Positions 24,848-33,218 of a stretch of DNA of 64,000 nt are shown here, piece by piece; the first letter of the stretch is position 1, and the number at the start of each line of letters is the position of its first letter. This DNA comes from Sphingomonadaceae bacterium (GTDB taxonomy: Bacteria > Pseudomonadota > Alphaproteobacteria > Sphingomonadales > Sphingomonadaceae): assembly GCA_947477745.1 (NCBI GenBank), contig CANJUF010000010.1:1-64000 (forward strand). The letters are read 5' to 3'. The notes under the pieces were generated by a model. It had not been told where the DNA came from. It was given only the letters and a program-made list of their open reading frames with translations, and searched no databases. The position numbers were made by a program, and so were the translations under genes.

Positions 24848-25273
24848 ATGACAGAGCAACCCTACAACAAGCCCTTGCCGCAGCGCCTGCCCGAGAACGA
24901 GGAGTTCTGGGAGGGCCTCGAGGCCGGCGAGTTCCGCGTGCCCAAGTGCAACAATTGCGGGTACTGGCACTGGATTCCCTATCCTGCCTGCCGCAACTGC
25001 CTCTCGACCGACCAGACCTGGACCGCGACCAGCGGCAAGGGCACGGTGTTTTCCTACACCGTGGTTCACCGCGGGCCAGGCGGCTTCCGTGACGACGTGC
25101 CCTATGTGCTCGCCATGGTCGAATTTCCCGAAGGCCCGCGCAACCCGATCGTGCTCGGCACCATGGTCGATGTCGATCCTGACGCGGTCCACACCGGCAT
25201 GCCGGTCAAGGTCGTCTATGAGGAAATTCCGGGCGAAGACGTGACCATCTGGCACTTCGCGCCGGACAATTGA
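24848..25273 (+). CDS. DUF35 OB-fold Zn-ribbon protein, partner of the thiolase-like protein
   Basis: The 141-residue protein has an N-terminal rubredoxin-like zinc ribbon with Cys34, Cys37 (KCNNCGYW), Cys48 and Cys51 (ACRNCLS). An OB-fold follows (GKGTVFSYTVVHRG). DUF35 proteins bind acyl-CoA and form complexes with thiolase-like enzymes, as in ChsH2-Ltp2. Being 12 bases downstream of the Cys-less thiolase makes a complex likely. A hairpin (25280-25299) just after it separates it from the convergent VOC genes. A second DUF35 at 34363 pairs with a canonical thiolase. Confidence 0.9.
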   Translation: MTEQPYNKPLPQRLPENEEFWEGLEAGEFRVPKCNNCGYWHWIPYPACRNCLSTDQTWTATSGKGTVFSYTVVHRGPGGFRDDVPYVLAMVEFPEGPRNPIVLGTMVDVDPDAVHTGMPVKVVYEEIPGEDVTIWHFAPDN

Positions 25274-25279
25274 ATAAGC

Positions 25280-25299
25280 GGGAAGGGGCGACCCTTCCC
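25280..25299. terminator. Hairpin between convergent genes
   Basis: The perfect inverted repeat GGGAAGGG-GCGA-CCCTTCCC lies seven bases after the DUF35 stop and just before the stop of the convergent VOC gene. It could end transcripts from both sides. There is no strong U-tract on either strand, so efficiency is uncertain. Confidence 0.55.
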
Positions 25300-25303
25300 C
25301 GAT

Positions 25304-25684
25304 TCAGTCCATGCCTTCGATGAGCTCGATGATGTGGCCATCGGGACTCTCGAGGAAGACGTAGCATACCGTGCCGAAGCGCTGCGGCTCGCCCTGGCGC
25401 TTGGCACCGGCGGCCTCGGCGCGGGCGAGCGCGGCTTCCATCTCGGGTACGTAAAATCCGATCGGGCCGTAGGAATTGCCGCGCGTGATCTCCAGTCCGT
25501 CCTTCTCGAACAGGATCAGTCCGCAGGCTTCGTCAGGCGTCTTGAGAATATGTTCGCGAAAGCCGGGCGCAACGACCGGCTCGCTCGCCACCATGCCGAA
25601 CGCCTCTTCGTAAAAGCGCTGGGTGGCGGCGGCATCTGCGACCGTGATCTTGAAAAAGCCGAGACGCGATGCGGCACTTGTCAT
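25304..25684 (-). CDS. VOC (glyoxalase/bleomycin resistance) family protein
   Basis: The 126-residue protein has paired beta-alpha-beta-beta-beta modules typical of the vicinal-oxygen-chelate fold (GFFKITVADAAATQRFYEEAFG, then ESPDGHIIELIEGM). The C-terminal HIIELIE carries the usual metal-ligand glutamate. It might be a dioxygenase, isomerase or lyase subunit. Its start lies three bases from the stop of a second VOC protein, so the two could form a heteromer. Confidence 0.85.
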   Translation of the reverse strand: MTSAASRLGFFKITVADAAATQRFYEEAFGMVASEPVVAPGFREHILKTPDEACGLILFEKDGLEITRGNSYGPIGFYVPEMEAALARAEAAGAKRQGEPQRFGTVCYVFLESPDGHIIELIEGMD

Positions 25685-25687
25685 GTT

Positions 25688-26083
25688 TCAATTCCCCTGT
25701 TGAATCAGTTCGATCTCGTGGCCGTGCGGCGTACGCAGGATAGCAAAGCGCACCGCGCCTGCGGCAGTCGGCTCCCTGACCATGCTTGAGCCGCAGTCGA
25801 TCGCGCGGGCGAGCACGCCGTCAAGATTGTCAGTGCGCACGCCCAGCGGTCCCCAGCCGTTGCCGATGTCGCGCGGCTTGCCGTCTTTCCAGCAGCGCAG
25901 GATCACGTCGAACGGATTGTCCGGCGCTGACATGGCGACCTGCCGGAACTCGGCAAGATCGAGCACTTGTCCCGCGTTCCAGCCGAAAACCTCGCGAAAG
26001 AAGGCAATGGCTGCTTCGAGATCGGGGACGTGCAGCTTGACGAAACCGGGATCGCAGCGCGGCGCGGCAGCAGGAGCGGTCAT
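25688..26083 (-). CDS. VOC (glyoxalase-like) family protein
   Basis: The 131-residue VOC protein contains VKLHVPDLEAAIAFFREVFG and the C-terminal RTPHGHEIELIQQG with the metal-ligand glutamate. I start it at the ATG at 26083, which overlaps the stop of the class II aldolase as ATGA; the longer track ORF is unnecessary. Two adjacent VOC genes after an aldolase suggest processing of a vicinal or oxo intermediate, but the substrate is unknown. Confidence 0.85.
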   Translation of the reverse strand: MTAPAAAPRCDPGFVKLHVPDLEAAIAFFREVFGWNAGQVLDLAEFRQVAMSAPDNPFDVILRCWKDGKPRDIGNGWGPLGVRTDNLDGVLARAIDCGSSMVREPTAAGAVRFAILRTPHGHEIELIQQGN

Positions 26084-26871
26084 GCGCCGCGCCCGTGGAA
26101 ATTCACGCCTTTGCGCGCCAGCAATCGCAACGCCGCCTGCCATTCGAGGCATCCGGCAGGATCACGCGGGCCGCCGGGCCGGTCGAGCCACTGACCGAAG
26201 CCCTTGGCCTGGCCTTCGAGGATCGCTTGGGGCGGATAGTGCAGGTCGCTGCCTGCCGCCATCAGCATGACCTGCGCCTCGCAGGCCATCTGGAAATTGT
26301 GAAGCTGGACATAGGCTTCGGCGATTGTGCGTCCGGCAATCATTACCCCGTGGTTGCGCAGGATGACCGTGTCCTTGCCTTCGAAATCGCGCACCAGCCG
26401 CTCGCAGGCATCGCCGCCGAAGCCATAATCGTGATAGCCTACGCGGCCCGCAAACCCCATTGCGGTCTGCGTCAGCAGCAGCAGACCCGAAGCCATCGCC
26501 GATACTGCCATGATCGCGGGCGTGTGGACATGAGCGAGGCATTGCAGGTCACCGCGCGCGGCGAGCACCGGCGCGTGCAGGTCGTGCGCGGCGACATTGG
26601 TCTGTGCATCGGCCTGGCGGTCGATGATTGCCCCGTCCGAGAGCCGCACCTTGACCAGGTTGTCAGGCGTCACCTCGTCGTAAAGCAGGCCATAGGGATT
26701 GACGAGATAGGCGTCCGGCTCGCCCGGAATCTTGGCCGAGATGTGGTTGTAAATGAGGTCGGTCCAGCCATGATGATCGACCAGCCGGTAAAACGCGGCA
26801 AGGTCGCGGCGGGTGGCCCGCTCGGCTTGCGACATTTCGCTCACCGCTGGTTTTGCTGCTACGCTCGCCAT
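26080..26871 (-). CDS. Class II aldolase/adducin family protein
   Basis: The 263-residue protein has the zinc-dependent class II aldolase fold: the metal-ligand pair in LAHVHTPAIMA, the third histidine in LRNHGVMIAGRT, and NHISAKIP near the N-terminus. It could cleave an aldol or decarboxylate a hydroxy-acid. The start at 26871 is preceded by AAGGGAGAGCGAC; the track's longer version begins 18 codons upstream without support. Its stop is coupled to the VOC gene (ATGA), and a luciferase-like gene lies 17 bases upstream on the same strand. Confidence 0.88.
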   Translation of the reverse strand: MASVAAKPAVSEMSQAERATRRDLAAFYRLVDHHGWTDLIYNHISAKIPGEPDAYLVNPYGLLYDEVTPDNLVKVRLSDGAIIDRQADAQTNVAAHDLHAPVLAARGDLQCLAHVHTPAIMAVSAMASGLLLLTQTAMGFAGRVGYHDYGFGGDACERLVRDFEGKDTVILRNHGVMIAGRTIAEAYVQLHNFQMACEAQVMLMAAGSDLHYPPQAILEGQAKGFGQWLDRPGGPRDPAGCLEWQAALRLLARKGVNFHGRGA

Positions 26872-26888
26872 GTCGCTCTCCCTTGTCG

Positions 26889-27806
26889 TTATCGCAGCTT
26901 TGCGATCACTTCGCTGCCATACCACTCCACCGCTTCGATGTATTGCGCGCGGCTGCCGTGCGGAGCCATGGCGGAGATCCAGTTCACACCCGCTTCAGCC
27001 ATCTCGCCAACCGCATCGACATAAGCCGATACGTCCCCGTCGCCCAGCCAGCCGACCTTGACCGGCGGCCCGGCGGAGAGATCGAACTGTCCGCTGCGCC
27101 CCTCGCGCGCGCGAATGTCCTCGATCTTGGCAACGCGCTCCTTGAAGTCGGGAATATCGCCCACGGCAATGTCGCGGTTGGCCGCGCTCATCCCCCTGGC
27201 GGCGAAGAACGGGCACCAGCCGTCGCCGTACTTGCCCGCGCGCTCGAGCGCGGCGGGGCTGCTGCCGCCGATCCACAGTGGGGGAGGGGAGGAAAGCGCG
27301 GGGCGCGGTTCGACCTCGACCGCGTCGAAATTCATCCCCTTGTAGCTTATCGGGCCGCCGCTCCAGGCAAGGCGCAGCACTTCCAGAGCCTCGTCGAACA
27401 GCTTGCCGCGCCGCTTGAAATCGGAGCCGAGCGCGTCGAATTCGACCTTCTGGTAGCCCGCACCCATGCCCAGGATCAGCCGCCCGCCGGTCAGCGTCTG
27501 GACCGTGGCTGCACACTTGGCGAGCAGGAACGGATTGCGATAGCCCGCGACCACGATGTTGGTGTGCAGCTTGAGCTTGCGGCTGGCCGAGCCGAGCGCC
27601 ATCAATGCCGCGAAGGGATCGAGCGCGTCGTGGCCCATGCCCTGGTGCAGCCAGTGCGTATCGGGTGAGGGGTGATCGGTGATGAAGGCGGCGTCGAACC
27701 CCGCCCTTTCGAGGGCGGACGCCATCTCGGCAATCGCGTCGAGCGTCTGGAATTCGCCCGGCGTGGGGACGCCGAGCGGGATCTCGATGGTGAAATTCGG
27801 GGTCAT
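26889..27806 (-). CDS. LLM class oxidoreductase, TIGR03619-like (F420-type family)
   Basis: The 305-residue luciferase-like protein has ITDHPSPDTHWLHQGMGHDALDPF near the N-terminus, split here to fit the family's conserved region (ITDHPSPDTHWL and HDALDPF). It also has LTGGRLILGMGAGYQKVEF and the phosphate loop LWIGGSSPAALERAG. This pattern resembles the TIGR03619 group, usually called F420-dependent, though cofactor use in this organism is unproven. The downstream class II aldolase starts 17 bases away and the upstream MFS gene ends 16 bases away, giving one minus-strand operon from 29102 to 25304. Confidence 0.88.
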   Translation of the reverse strand: MTPNFTIEIPLGVPTPGEFQTLDAIAEMASALERAGFDAAFITDHPSPDTHWLHQGMGHDALDPFAALMALGSASRKLKLHTNIVVAGYRNPFLLAKCAATVQTLTGGRLILGMGAGYQKVEFDALGSDFKRRGKLFDEALEVLRLAWSGGPISYKGMNFDAVEVEPRPALSSPPPLWIGGSSPAALERAGKYGDGWCPFFAARGMSAANRDIAVGDIPDFKERVAKIEDIRAREGRSGQFDLSAGPPVKVGWLGDGDVSAYVDAVGEMAEAGVNWISAMAPHGSRAQYIEAVEWYGSEVIAKLR

Positions 27807-27821
27807 TTCTATCCTCTCAGA

Positions 27822-29102
27822 TTAAATGGCTGCGCGAGGAGCTTCCTCTGGCGCAAATTGCGGATAGGGGCCTAGCCCGAACACCAGCAGTCCGGCGAGA
27901 ATGAAGCCGGGAATGCCAAGCATCAGGTAAAGTTCGTAGTTGCCGGTCTTGTCGAATATCAGGCCTGCGGAAACCGGCCCGATCCCGGCGGACAGCCCGG
28001 TCATCATCGAGACCGTACCATATATCTTTCCGAAGTGCCTGAGCCCGCCGTACTGTGTCGTTAGGTAAATGATGAGATATAGGCTGGTGCCGCCCCCGAA
28101 CCCGATCAGCGCCGCAACGGTAATGATGATGGGAAGCGAACCGCCGCTTACCAGCAGCAGGCCGTAGGCGAGGGCGGGCGTGGACAGGAAAATGAACGGC
28201 AGCACAGCCGAATTGAACCGGTCCATGATTGTCCCGGCGATCAGGCGCGCGGCAATTGCGGAGCCTCCCGCAACCACGGCAAGGCTGGCGGCGGTGACCG
28301 GTTTCACACCGAACGACTGGTAGACCGGAACCATGTGGACGCTCCATGCCGAAGCGAGCAGGGTTGCCAGGAAGCAAGCGAGGGCGATCCGGATCATCGT
28401 GACGCTTCGCAGGGCTTCGCGGAAACTGAGTCCCCCAGGCACCATCACCGGCTCGGCAGCGCCCGGCGATCCGTCCGGCAGATCTGCGCCGCGCGAAGGC
28501 AGCGGCGCGGGCCTGACCCTGAAGAACGGCACTACGAGCAGCAGCGCCAGTCCAGTCCAGCCAAGCCCGATGGCGACATAGGCCATGCGCCATCCCAGTT
28601 CGGCGATCAGCAATTGGGTGAGTAGCGGAGTGATCGCGCTGGCCACCGACATGCCGCTCAGCATGATCGCCATGGCGACGCCGCGATTGGCGACGAATGC
28701 CGTCGCCACCGGCGGGTTCCACACCATCGTGCGGATCAACAGCGACGCAAGCGCATAGACCACCCACATGCCGATCCACAGCGCGACCATGCCGTTCATC
28801 AGGCTGAACGCCGCGAACGAGAGGCCGCACAGCGCCAGGCCGGGGATCGCGATGGCCCGGGCGCCGAACCTGTCCACCAATGCACCCGCAAACGGGGTGA
28901 GGGGGGTAACGATGAAGGCGAACACGGTCATGCTCAGCGAGATTGTGGTGCGGTCCCAGCCGAATGCGTCCTGAAGCGGCTGCATGAACAGGCCGAGCGT
29001 CGTGGTCGGGATACCGCCGAAGGAGATTCCGAATGTGGCGGCGAGCAGCAGCGGCCAGTGCAGCTTCCATTCCGACGGCGCCTTGGCCTTTGCTTGCGTC
29101 AT
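27822..29102 (-). CDS. MFS transporter
   Basis: The 426-residue protein has twelve predicted membrane helices in two six-helix halves with a cytoplasmic loop near the middle. The loop-2 signature is GALVDRFGARAIAIPG. The opening (WKLHWPLLLAATFGISFGGIP) resembles the second MFS gene at 50722 (WRAHWPVVMAACSGMGLS), so the two are paralogues of the monocarboxylate-transporter-like branch. It may import an organic acid. The ATG at 29102 is supported by GGTCGGGAGAGAAGC; the track start adds a non-membrane leader. It is the first gene of its operon. Confidence 0.9.
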   Translation of the reverse strand: MTQAKAKAPSEWKLHWPLLLAATFGISFGGIPTTTLGLFMQPLQDAFGWDRTTISLSMTVFAFIVTPLTPFAGALVDRFGARAIAIPGLALCGLSFAAFSLMNGMVALWIGMWVVYALASLLIRTMVWNPPVATAFVANRGVAMAIMLSGMSVASAITPLLTQLLIAELGWRMAYVAIGLGWTGLALLLVVPFFRVRPAPLPSRGADLPDGSPGAAEPVMVPGGLSFREALRSVTMIRIALACFLATLLASAWSVHMVPVYQSFGVKPVTAASLAVVAGGSAIAARLIAGTIMDRFNSAVLPFIFLSTPALAYGLLLVSGGSLPIIITVAALIGFGGGTSLYLIIYLTTQYGGLRHFGKIYGTVSMMTGLSAGIGPVSAGLIFDKTGNYELYLMLGIPGFILAGLLVFGLGPYPQFAPEEAPRAAI

Positions 29103-29205
29103 GCTTCTCTCCCGACCGGCTATCCTGCCTCGATATCGGGCCGGTATCACCATTTGCTCTCCGCCATCGGAAGCATGACTTGCATCAAAAGGCAACGTCG
29201 GTCAG

Positions 29206-29229
29206 AATAATTGCCAACCCTGTATTATT
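29206..29229. promoter_or_regulatory. AT-rich inverted repeat AATAAT-N12-ATTATT in divergent promoter region
   Basis: The repeat lies about 47 bases upstream of the D-aminoacylase-like gene and about 105 bases upstream of the divergent MFS gene. It is the most AT-rich stretch of the local sequence. It may be an operator for either gene; no cognate regulator is apparent. Confidence 0.35.
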
Positions 29230-29275
29230 AATGAGATTCGGCGGCTCGTATCGCCGGGAGCTTTGGAGAGAGCAG

Positions 29276-31024
29276 ATGCAGATCGATATGCTGATCAAGG
29301 GCGGAACCGTTGTCGATGGCAGCGGCGCGGATGCCTATGCGGCGGACGTGCGGGTTACGGCCGGGCGAATCGCCGAAATCGGCAAAAACCTTGCCGCCCG
29401 CGAGGGTGAGCGCGTGTTCGATGCCTCCGGTTGCTACGTCACGCCCGGCATGATCGAGACGCACAATCACTGGGATGGCGGCGTCTGGTGGGCGCCCAAC
29501 ATGGAACCGCTGCCCGCTTACGGCGCAACCACATCGATCAACGGCAACTGCGGCTTCTCGATCGCGCCCGCTCCGAAGAGCGCCGAAGGCAAGCAGACCG
29601 TCGTCGACATCTTCAACTACTTCGAGGACATCCCCGAAGAGCCGATGAACGAGGTGGTTCCCTGGGATTGGGACAAGTGGAGCGAATACAAGGCCTCGAT
29701 GCAGTCGAAGGTGCGCCTGCCGCTCAACTTCTGCTCGTTCTGCGGTCACGTTCCGCTGCGCATTGCGGTGATGGGAATGGACGCCTGGACCCGCGCCGCG
29801 ACCCCTGAGGAAATCGCGCAGATGTGCGCCTATCTCGACGATGCGCTGGCGGCAGGCGCGATGGGCCTTTCATCCAACATGATGGACCGCGACAAGTACG
29901 AGCGCCGCCTGCCGCCGCAGATGGCGGACGATGCCGAGATCGAGGCGCTGATGCGCGTGGTAGCCAAGTATCCTGGCTCCACCGTGCAATTCATCGTCGA
30001 CTACTTCCTGGCCGGCGAAGGCAACGAGCAGGTCGAACATTGGGCCAAGCTCGCCAAGAAAACCGGCGTGAAGCTGCAATGGGCGGGCATGCCCGCGCTC
30101 GTTTTCATGAAGAAATACCAGGAGCGCGCGCTGGAACTGCACGAGCAGTTCAAGGCCGAAGGATTGCCGATCTTTACCGCCTTCAACGTGATCTCGCCGA
30201 CCTCGATCCTCAATTTCTATTCAACGCTGATCTTCGGCCAGAACGGAAACCCGGTCTGGCAGGAGCTGATCAACGAGAAGAGCTGGGAAGGCAAGAAGGC
30301 CATGCTGACCGACGAGGCATGGCTCGATCGCGCCCGCGAATCGTGGGACAACCAGTTTCCGCATTCCACGCTCAACGACACCGAGGGTATGCTGCTGCGC
30401 GAAAGCGAATCGGGTTTTGGCCCGGTTGGCTGCACGCTCGCCGATTACCAGCGCGACGCGGGTTTCAACCACACTTCCGACGCGCTCGCCAAATGGGTGC
30501 TCAACAACGGGCACGAATCGATCATCCTCAAGCGCAGCTACCCGCGCGACAACGACATGCTCAACCGGTTGCTGATGGATGACAACACGCTGTGCAACGT
30601 TTCAGATTCGGGCGCGCACGGCAAGATGTTCTGCGGCGCGGGATATAACGTCGCGCTGCTCACCGAATATGTCCGCGAGCGCAAGTTCCTCACCATTGAG
30701 CGCGCGATCTACATGCTGACCTGGCGCACCGCCGAGTTCTTCGGCTTGCACGATCGCGGCCTGATCAAGGAGGGCATGGTCGCCGACATCGCCGTGTTCA
30801 ACCTCGACGAGATCGAAATGCGCCCCGAGAAGAAGATCTGGGACGTCTACGACGGCAAGGGCAGCCGCACATTCCGCTATACCCGCGATGCCGCGCCGAT
30901 GCGCCTGACGCTTTGCAACGGCGAGCCGACTTTCGACCGCGGCGAGTTCACCGGCCGCTATCCGGGCGAATTTATCGGCCCCGAGGTTGAGGGCGGGGCT
31001 GAGCTCGCAATCGCGGCGGAGTAA
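29276..31024 (+). CDS. Amidohydrolase family 3, N-acyl-D-amino-acid deacylase-like
   Basis: The 582-residue protein begins with the composite-domain strand MLIKGGTVVDGSGADAYAAD. It has the metal-binding H-x-H in ETHNHWDGG and the late aspartate region VSDSGAHGKMF. It ends with the usual beta-sandwich segment (GMVADIAVFNLDEIEM). Family members hydrolyse N-acyl amides or related rings; the substrate here is unknown. I use the ATG at 29276 with GGAGAGAG upstream; the long track start runs through the divergent MFS gene. It stands alone, convergent with the CrtC/AttH-like gene. Confidence 0.88.
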   Translation: MQIDMLIKGGTVVDGSGADAYAADVRVTAGRIAEIGKNLAAREGERVFDASGCYVTPGMIETHNHWDGGVWWAPNMEPLPAYGATTSINGNCGFSIAPAPKSAEGKQTVVDIFNYFEDIPEEPMNEVVPWDWDKWSEYKASMQSKVRLPLNFCSFCGHVPLRIAVMGMDAWTRAATPEEIAQMCAYLDDALAAGAMGLSSNMMDRDKYERRLPPQMADDAEIEALMRVVAKYPGSTVQFIVDYFLAGEGNEQVEHWAKLAKKTGVKLQWAGMPALVFMKKYQERALELHEQFKAEGLPIFTAFNVISPTSILNFYSTLIFGQNGNPVWQELINEKSWEGKKAMLTDEAWLDRARESWDNQFPHSTLNDTEGMLLRESESGFGPVGCTLADYQRDAGFNHTSDALAKWVLNNGHESIILKRSYPRDNDMLNRLLMDDNTLCNVSDSGAHGKMFCGAGYNVALLTEYVRERKFLTIERAIYMLTWRTAEFFGLHDRGLIKEGMVADIAVFNLDEIEMRPEKKIWDVYDGKGSRTFRYTRDAAPMRLTLCNGEPTFDRGEFTGRYPGEFIGPEVEGGAELAIAAE

Positions 31025-31044
31025 CCGGCACTCCCCTTGTCGGT

Positions 31045-31075
31045 CCGGGCGTGATCACACCAGCGTCACGCCCGG
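31045..31075. terminator. Hairpin between convergent genes
   Basis: The perfect 10-bp inverted repeat CCGGGCGTGA / TCACGCCCGG with an 11-base loop begins 20 bases after the amidohydrolase stop and covers the stop codon of the convergent gene. A bidirectional termination or RNA-protection role is plausible, but there is no U-tract. Confidence 0.5.
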
Positions 31076-32221
31076 GTATTGCCCGATGATAATGCTTTCC
31101 ATGTCGCCGTATCCGCTGTTTTCGCCCTCGCGGATGCGGATCGGGCGGTCGCGGATCTGCCAGCGGTAGTTCTCTTCGGTCTTGCGCGGCTCGTTGACAT
31201 CGTCGACGCATTCGCCGTCGACAAAGGACTGACCCTTGTAGCTGCCGTGAAGCTGGCCCTTCCATGCGCCGTACATTGCCGGATTGAGCCGGAAGCCCAG
31301 TTCGGGGTCTATCGCCTCGAACTCGAAAATGCGCTCCACCATCGACTTGCCGGGACCAGCCAGCACTGCGGTGATCGTGCCGTGCATCGCTGCCTTGTCG
31401 GCAGCGCGATAGGTGATCTCGGGATAGAGATGCAGGATCGGGGTCTGGGTGCCGTCGCTCTCGTTGATATAGCCGGAAAAGAATTCCAGCGGGCCGTCGC
31501 CGCCGAAATCGCGGAAATAATAGGCAAGATCGTAGCTGGAGCCGTCGGGCCGCTCGATCCGCGAAACCAGCCAGTTGAAGTGGTAGGCGCTGTCCTTCAT
31601 GCCCCCGGTGCCCCCGGCGTGGCCGGGCACGAGATCGTCGGGATCCTTGCCGACATGCTCGCGAACGCCCCACGAGTGATCGCGGAATCCGAACCAATCG
31701 TCGCGGCTGACCTCGATCCGCTCGCCCTTGACCTTGATCCAGCCCGAAACCTCGCCCGGCTGGTGGTAGCGGATAACATCCGAGGCGGCGCGGCCGCTAG
31801 CGATCACCACGTCGCGCTTCTCGAAGAACGCGGGCATGGTCGCGTGAAAGGTCAGCTCGAAGGACAGCGGCTGCGCCTCGTTCGCCGCCAGCGTGATGCG
31901 CAGCTCCTCGAAAGGCCGCACCACTTCGTAGCGCAGCGGGCCGACGCTCATGTCCTCGCTCGCAATGTCGAGCACCCGGCTGGCGCGCACGGTGCGCTGG
32001 GAAGTGCCGATCTGCACACCCGCGAAGCCGTCGATGACGTTGCGGTTGGGATATTTGCCGAGCCCGAAGCTCGCCTGGATGCCGCCGCGCTTGCTCATCA
32101 GCGTGAACCACACCTTCTCGGTCCAGCCCCGGTCGGCGGTGCCGACGGCAGCGTGAGTGTTGACGATCTGGTGCGTGAAAAATTCGTCCGCATTGGTCAG
32201 CGCGGCAATGGTCGGGATCAT
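31055..32221 (-). CDS. CrtC/AttH-like (lipocalin-type fold) protein
   Basis: The 388-residue protein shows the beta-rich pattern and the motif DDWFGFRDHSWGVRE typical of the hydroxyneurosporene-synthase (CrtC)/AttH-like group, which includes DUF7064-type proteins. CrtC is a hydratase of carotenoid double bonds, and relatives act on terpenoid substrates, but no function is established here. It has no obvious signal peptide. It is the last gene of the minus-strand operon from 38738 to 31055 and lies 13 bases after the phosphotransferase gene. A hydratase or lipid-binding role is a guess from the fold. Confidence 0.65.
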   Translation of the reverse strand: MIPTIAALTNADEFFTHQIVNTHAAVGTADRGWTEKVWFTLMSKRGGIQASFGLGKYPNRNVIDGFAGVQIGTSQRTVRASRVLDIASEDMSVGPLRYEVVRPFEELRITLAANEAQPLSFELTFHATMPAFFEKRDVVIASGRAASDVIRYHQPGEVSGWIKVKGERIEVSRDDWFGFRDHSWGVREHVGKDPDDLVPGHAGGTGGMKDSAYHFNWLVSRIERPDGSSYDLAYYFRDFGGDGPLEFFSGYINESDGTQTPILHLYPEITYRAADKAAMHGTITAVLAGPGKSMVERIFEFEAIDPELGFRLNPAMYGAWKGQLHGSYKGQSFVDGECVDDVNEPRKTEENYRWQIRDRPIRIREGENSGYGDMESIIIGQYPGVTLV

Positions 32222-32234
32222 GGGTCTGTACCTG

Positions 32235-33218
32235 TCACATGCCCTCGGCGTCGAGCATGGAGACCAGCACGCCGAGGTAATAATCGAGATTCTGCTGGAA
32301 ATAGGCGAGCTTGGGATCGGTGTTCTTGCCGGTCACCCACAGGTTGGTACCTTCGGCCATGGTGCACAGGATCTTGGCAATTTGCGCCATCTCGTGCCAG
32401 ATCAGGCCCCGGCTCGATCGGCCCGTGACCCGCTCCCACAAGGCGATGGCTTCCTCGCGCGTGAACATGCCCGGCGCCTTGAGCTGAGTCGCGGCGCGGT
32501 GGAACGGTCCCTCGAAAAAGATCATCAGGTAGCCCAGATCGCACAGCGGCTCGCCATTGAGCGCCATCTCCCAATCGAGCACCGCGCTAAGCTCGCTCTC
32601 GTGCCACATGAAGTTCGAAAGCTTCACATCGCCGTGAACCACGCTGGGCGGCCCGCTGACCGGGGCAGGGCGTGACAGCAGCCGGTCATAGGCGGCGACA
32701 AGCGACGGGCAATTGGCCCTGTCGGCAAAGCTGCGCCACATGCGCACATCGTCATCGGGGCTGACGGGATCGCCGAGCAGGGCAAGCGGCTCAAGCCGGG
32801 CGAAGCCAGCAAGCGTTTCGATCCACGTCTCGCACAGCCGCCGGCGGAACGGGTCGCTTGGCGCGGTGAACCACTCGGGCAACTGGGTGTCGTGGACTTC
32901 GGCGCCCGCGACGCATTCCATCACGAAGAACGGCGCGCCGATGACGCTATCGTCCTCGCAGATCGCGACGATGGCGGGCACCGGCGGTCCGCCGGGTACC
33001 TCGCCGAGCGCAGCGTAGAGCCGCGCCTGCGCCAGCACGTCATGGCCTTCGAGGATCGCACCGCCAGCGGGCGGCATCCGCAGGATCCAGTTGACGCCTT
33101 CGATCCGGTACGTCTCGTTCGAGAACCCGGTGGTCAGCGGCACGACTGCGCCGATTGCCTCGCCGCCGGGCATATAGCCCCGCAGCGCCTCGGCAATCGC
33201 CGTAGGATCGCGGCTCAC
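32235..33218 (-). CDS. APH/ChoK-like phosphotransferase
   Basis: The 327-residue protein has the aminoglycoside-phosphotransferase fold: the catalytic loop VVHGDVKLSNF and the metal-ligand motif VLDWEMALNGEPLCDLGY. Related domains in ACAD10/ACAD11 phosphorylate 4-hydroxyacyl-CoA before elimination. I start it at the GTG at 33218, which overlaps the thiolase stop as GTGA; the track's longer N-terminus is antisense-frame sequence. It has a partner of the same family at 41729. In this operon it accompanies thiolase, DUF35 and SDR genes. Confidence 0.85.
   Translation of the reverse strand: MSRDPTAIAEALRGYMPGGEAIGAVVPLTTGFSNETYRIEGVNWILRMPPAGGAILEGHDVLAQARLYAALGEVPGGPPVPAIVAICEDDSVIGAPFFVMECVAGAEVHDTQLPEWFTAPSDPFRRRLCETWIETLAGFARLEPLALLGDPVSPDDDVRMWRSFADRANCPSLVAAYDRLLSRPAPVSGPPSVVHGDVKLSNFMWHESELSAVLDWEMALNGEPLCDLGYLMIFFEGPFHRAATQLKAPGMFTREEAIALWERVTGRSSRGLIWHEMAQIAKILCTMAEGTNLWVTGKNTDPKLAYFQQNLDYYLGVLVSMLDAEGM

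Noticed and set aside
29180-29190. TTGCATCAA near the amidohydrolase gene as another FNR-type box
   Set aside because: It lacks the four-base spacer between half sites, so it does not match the dyad.
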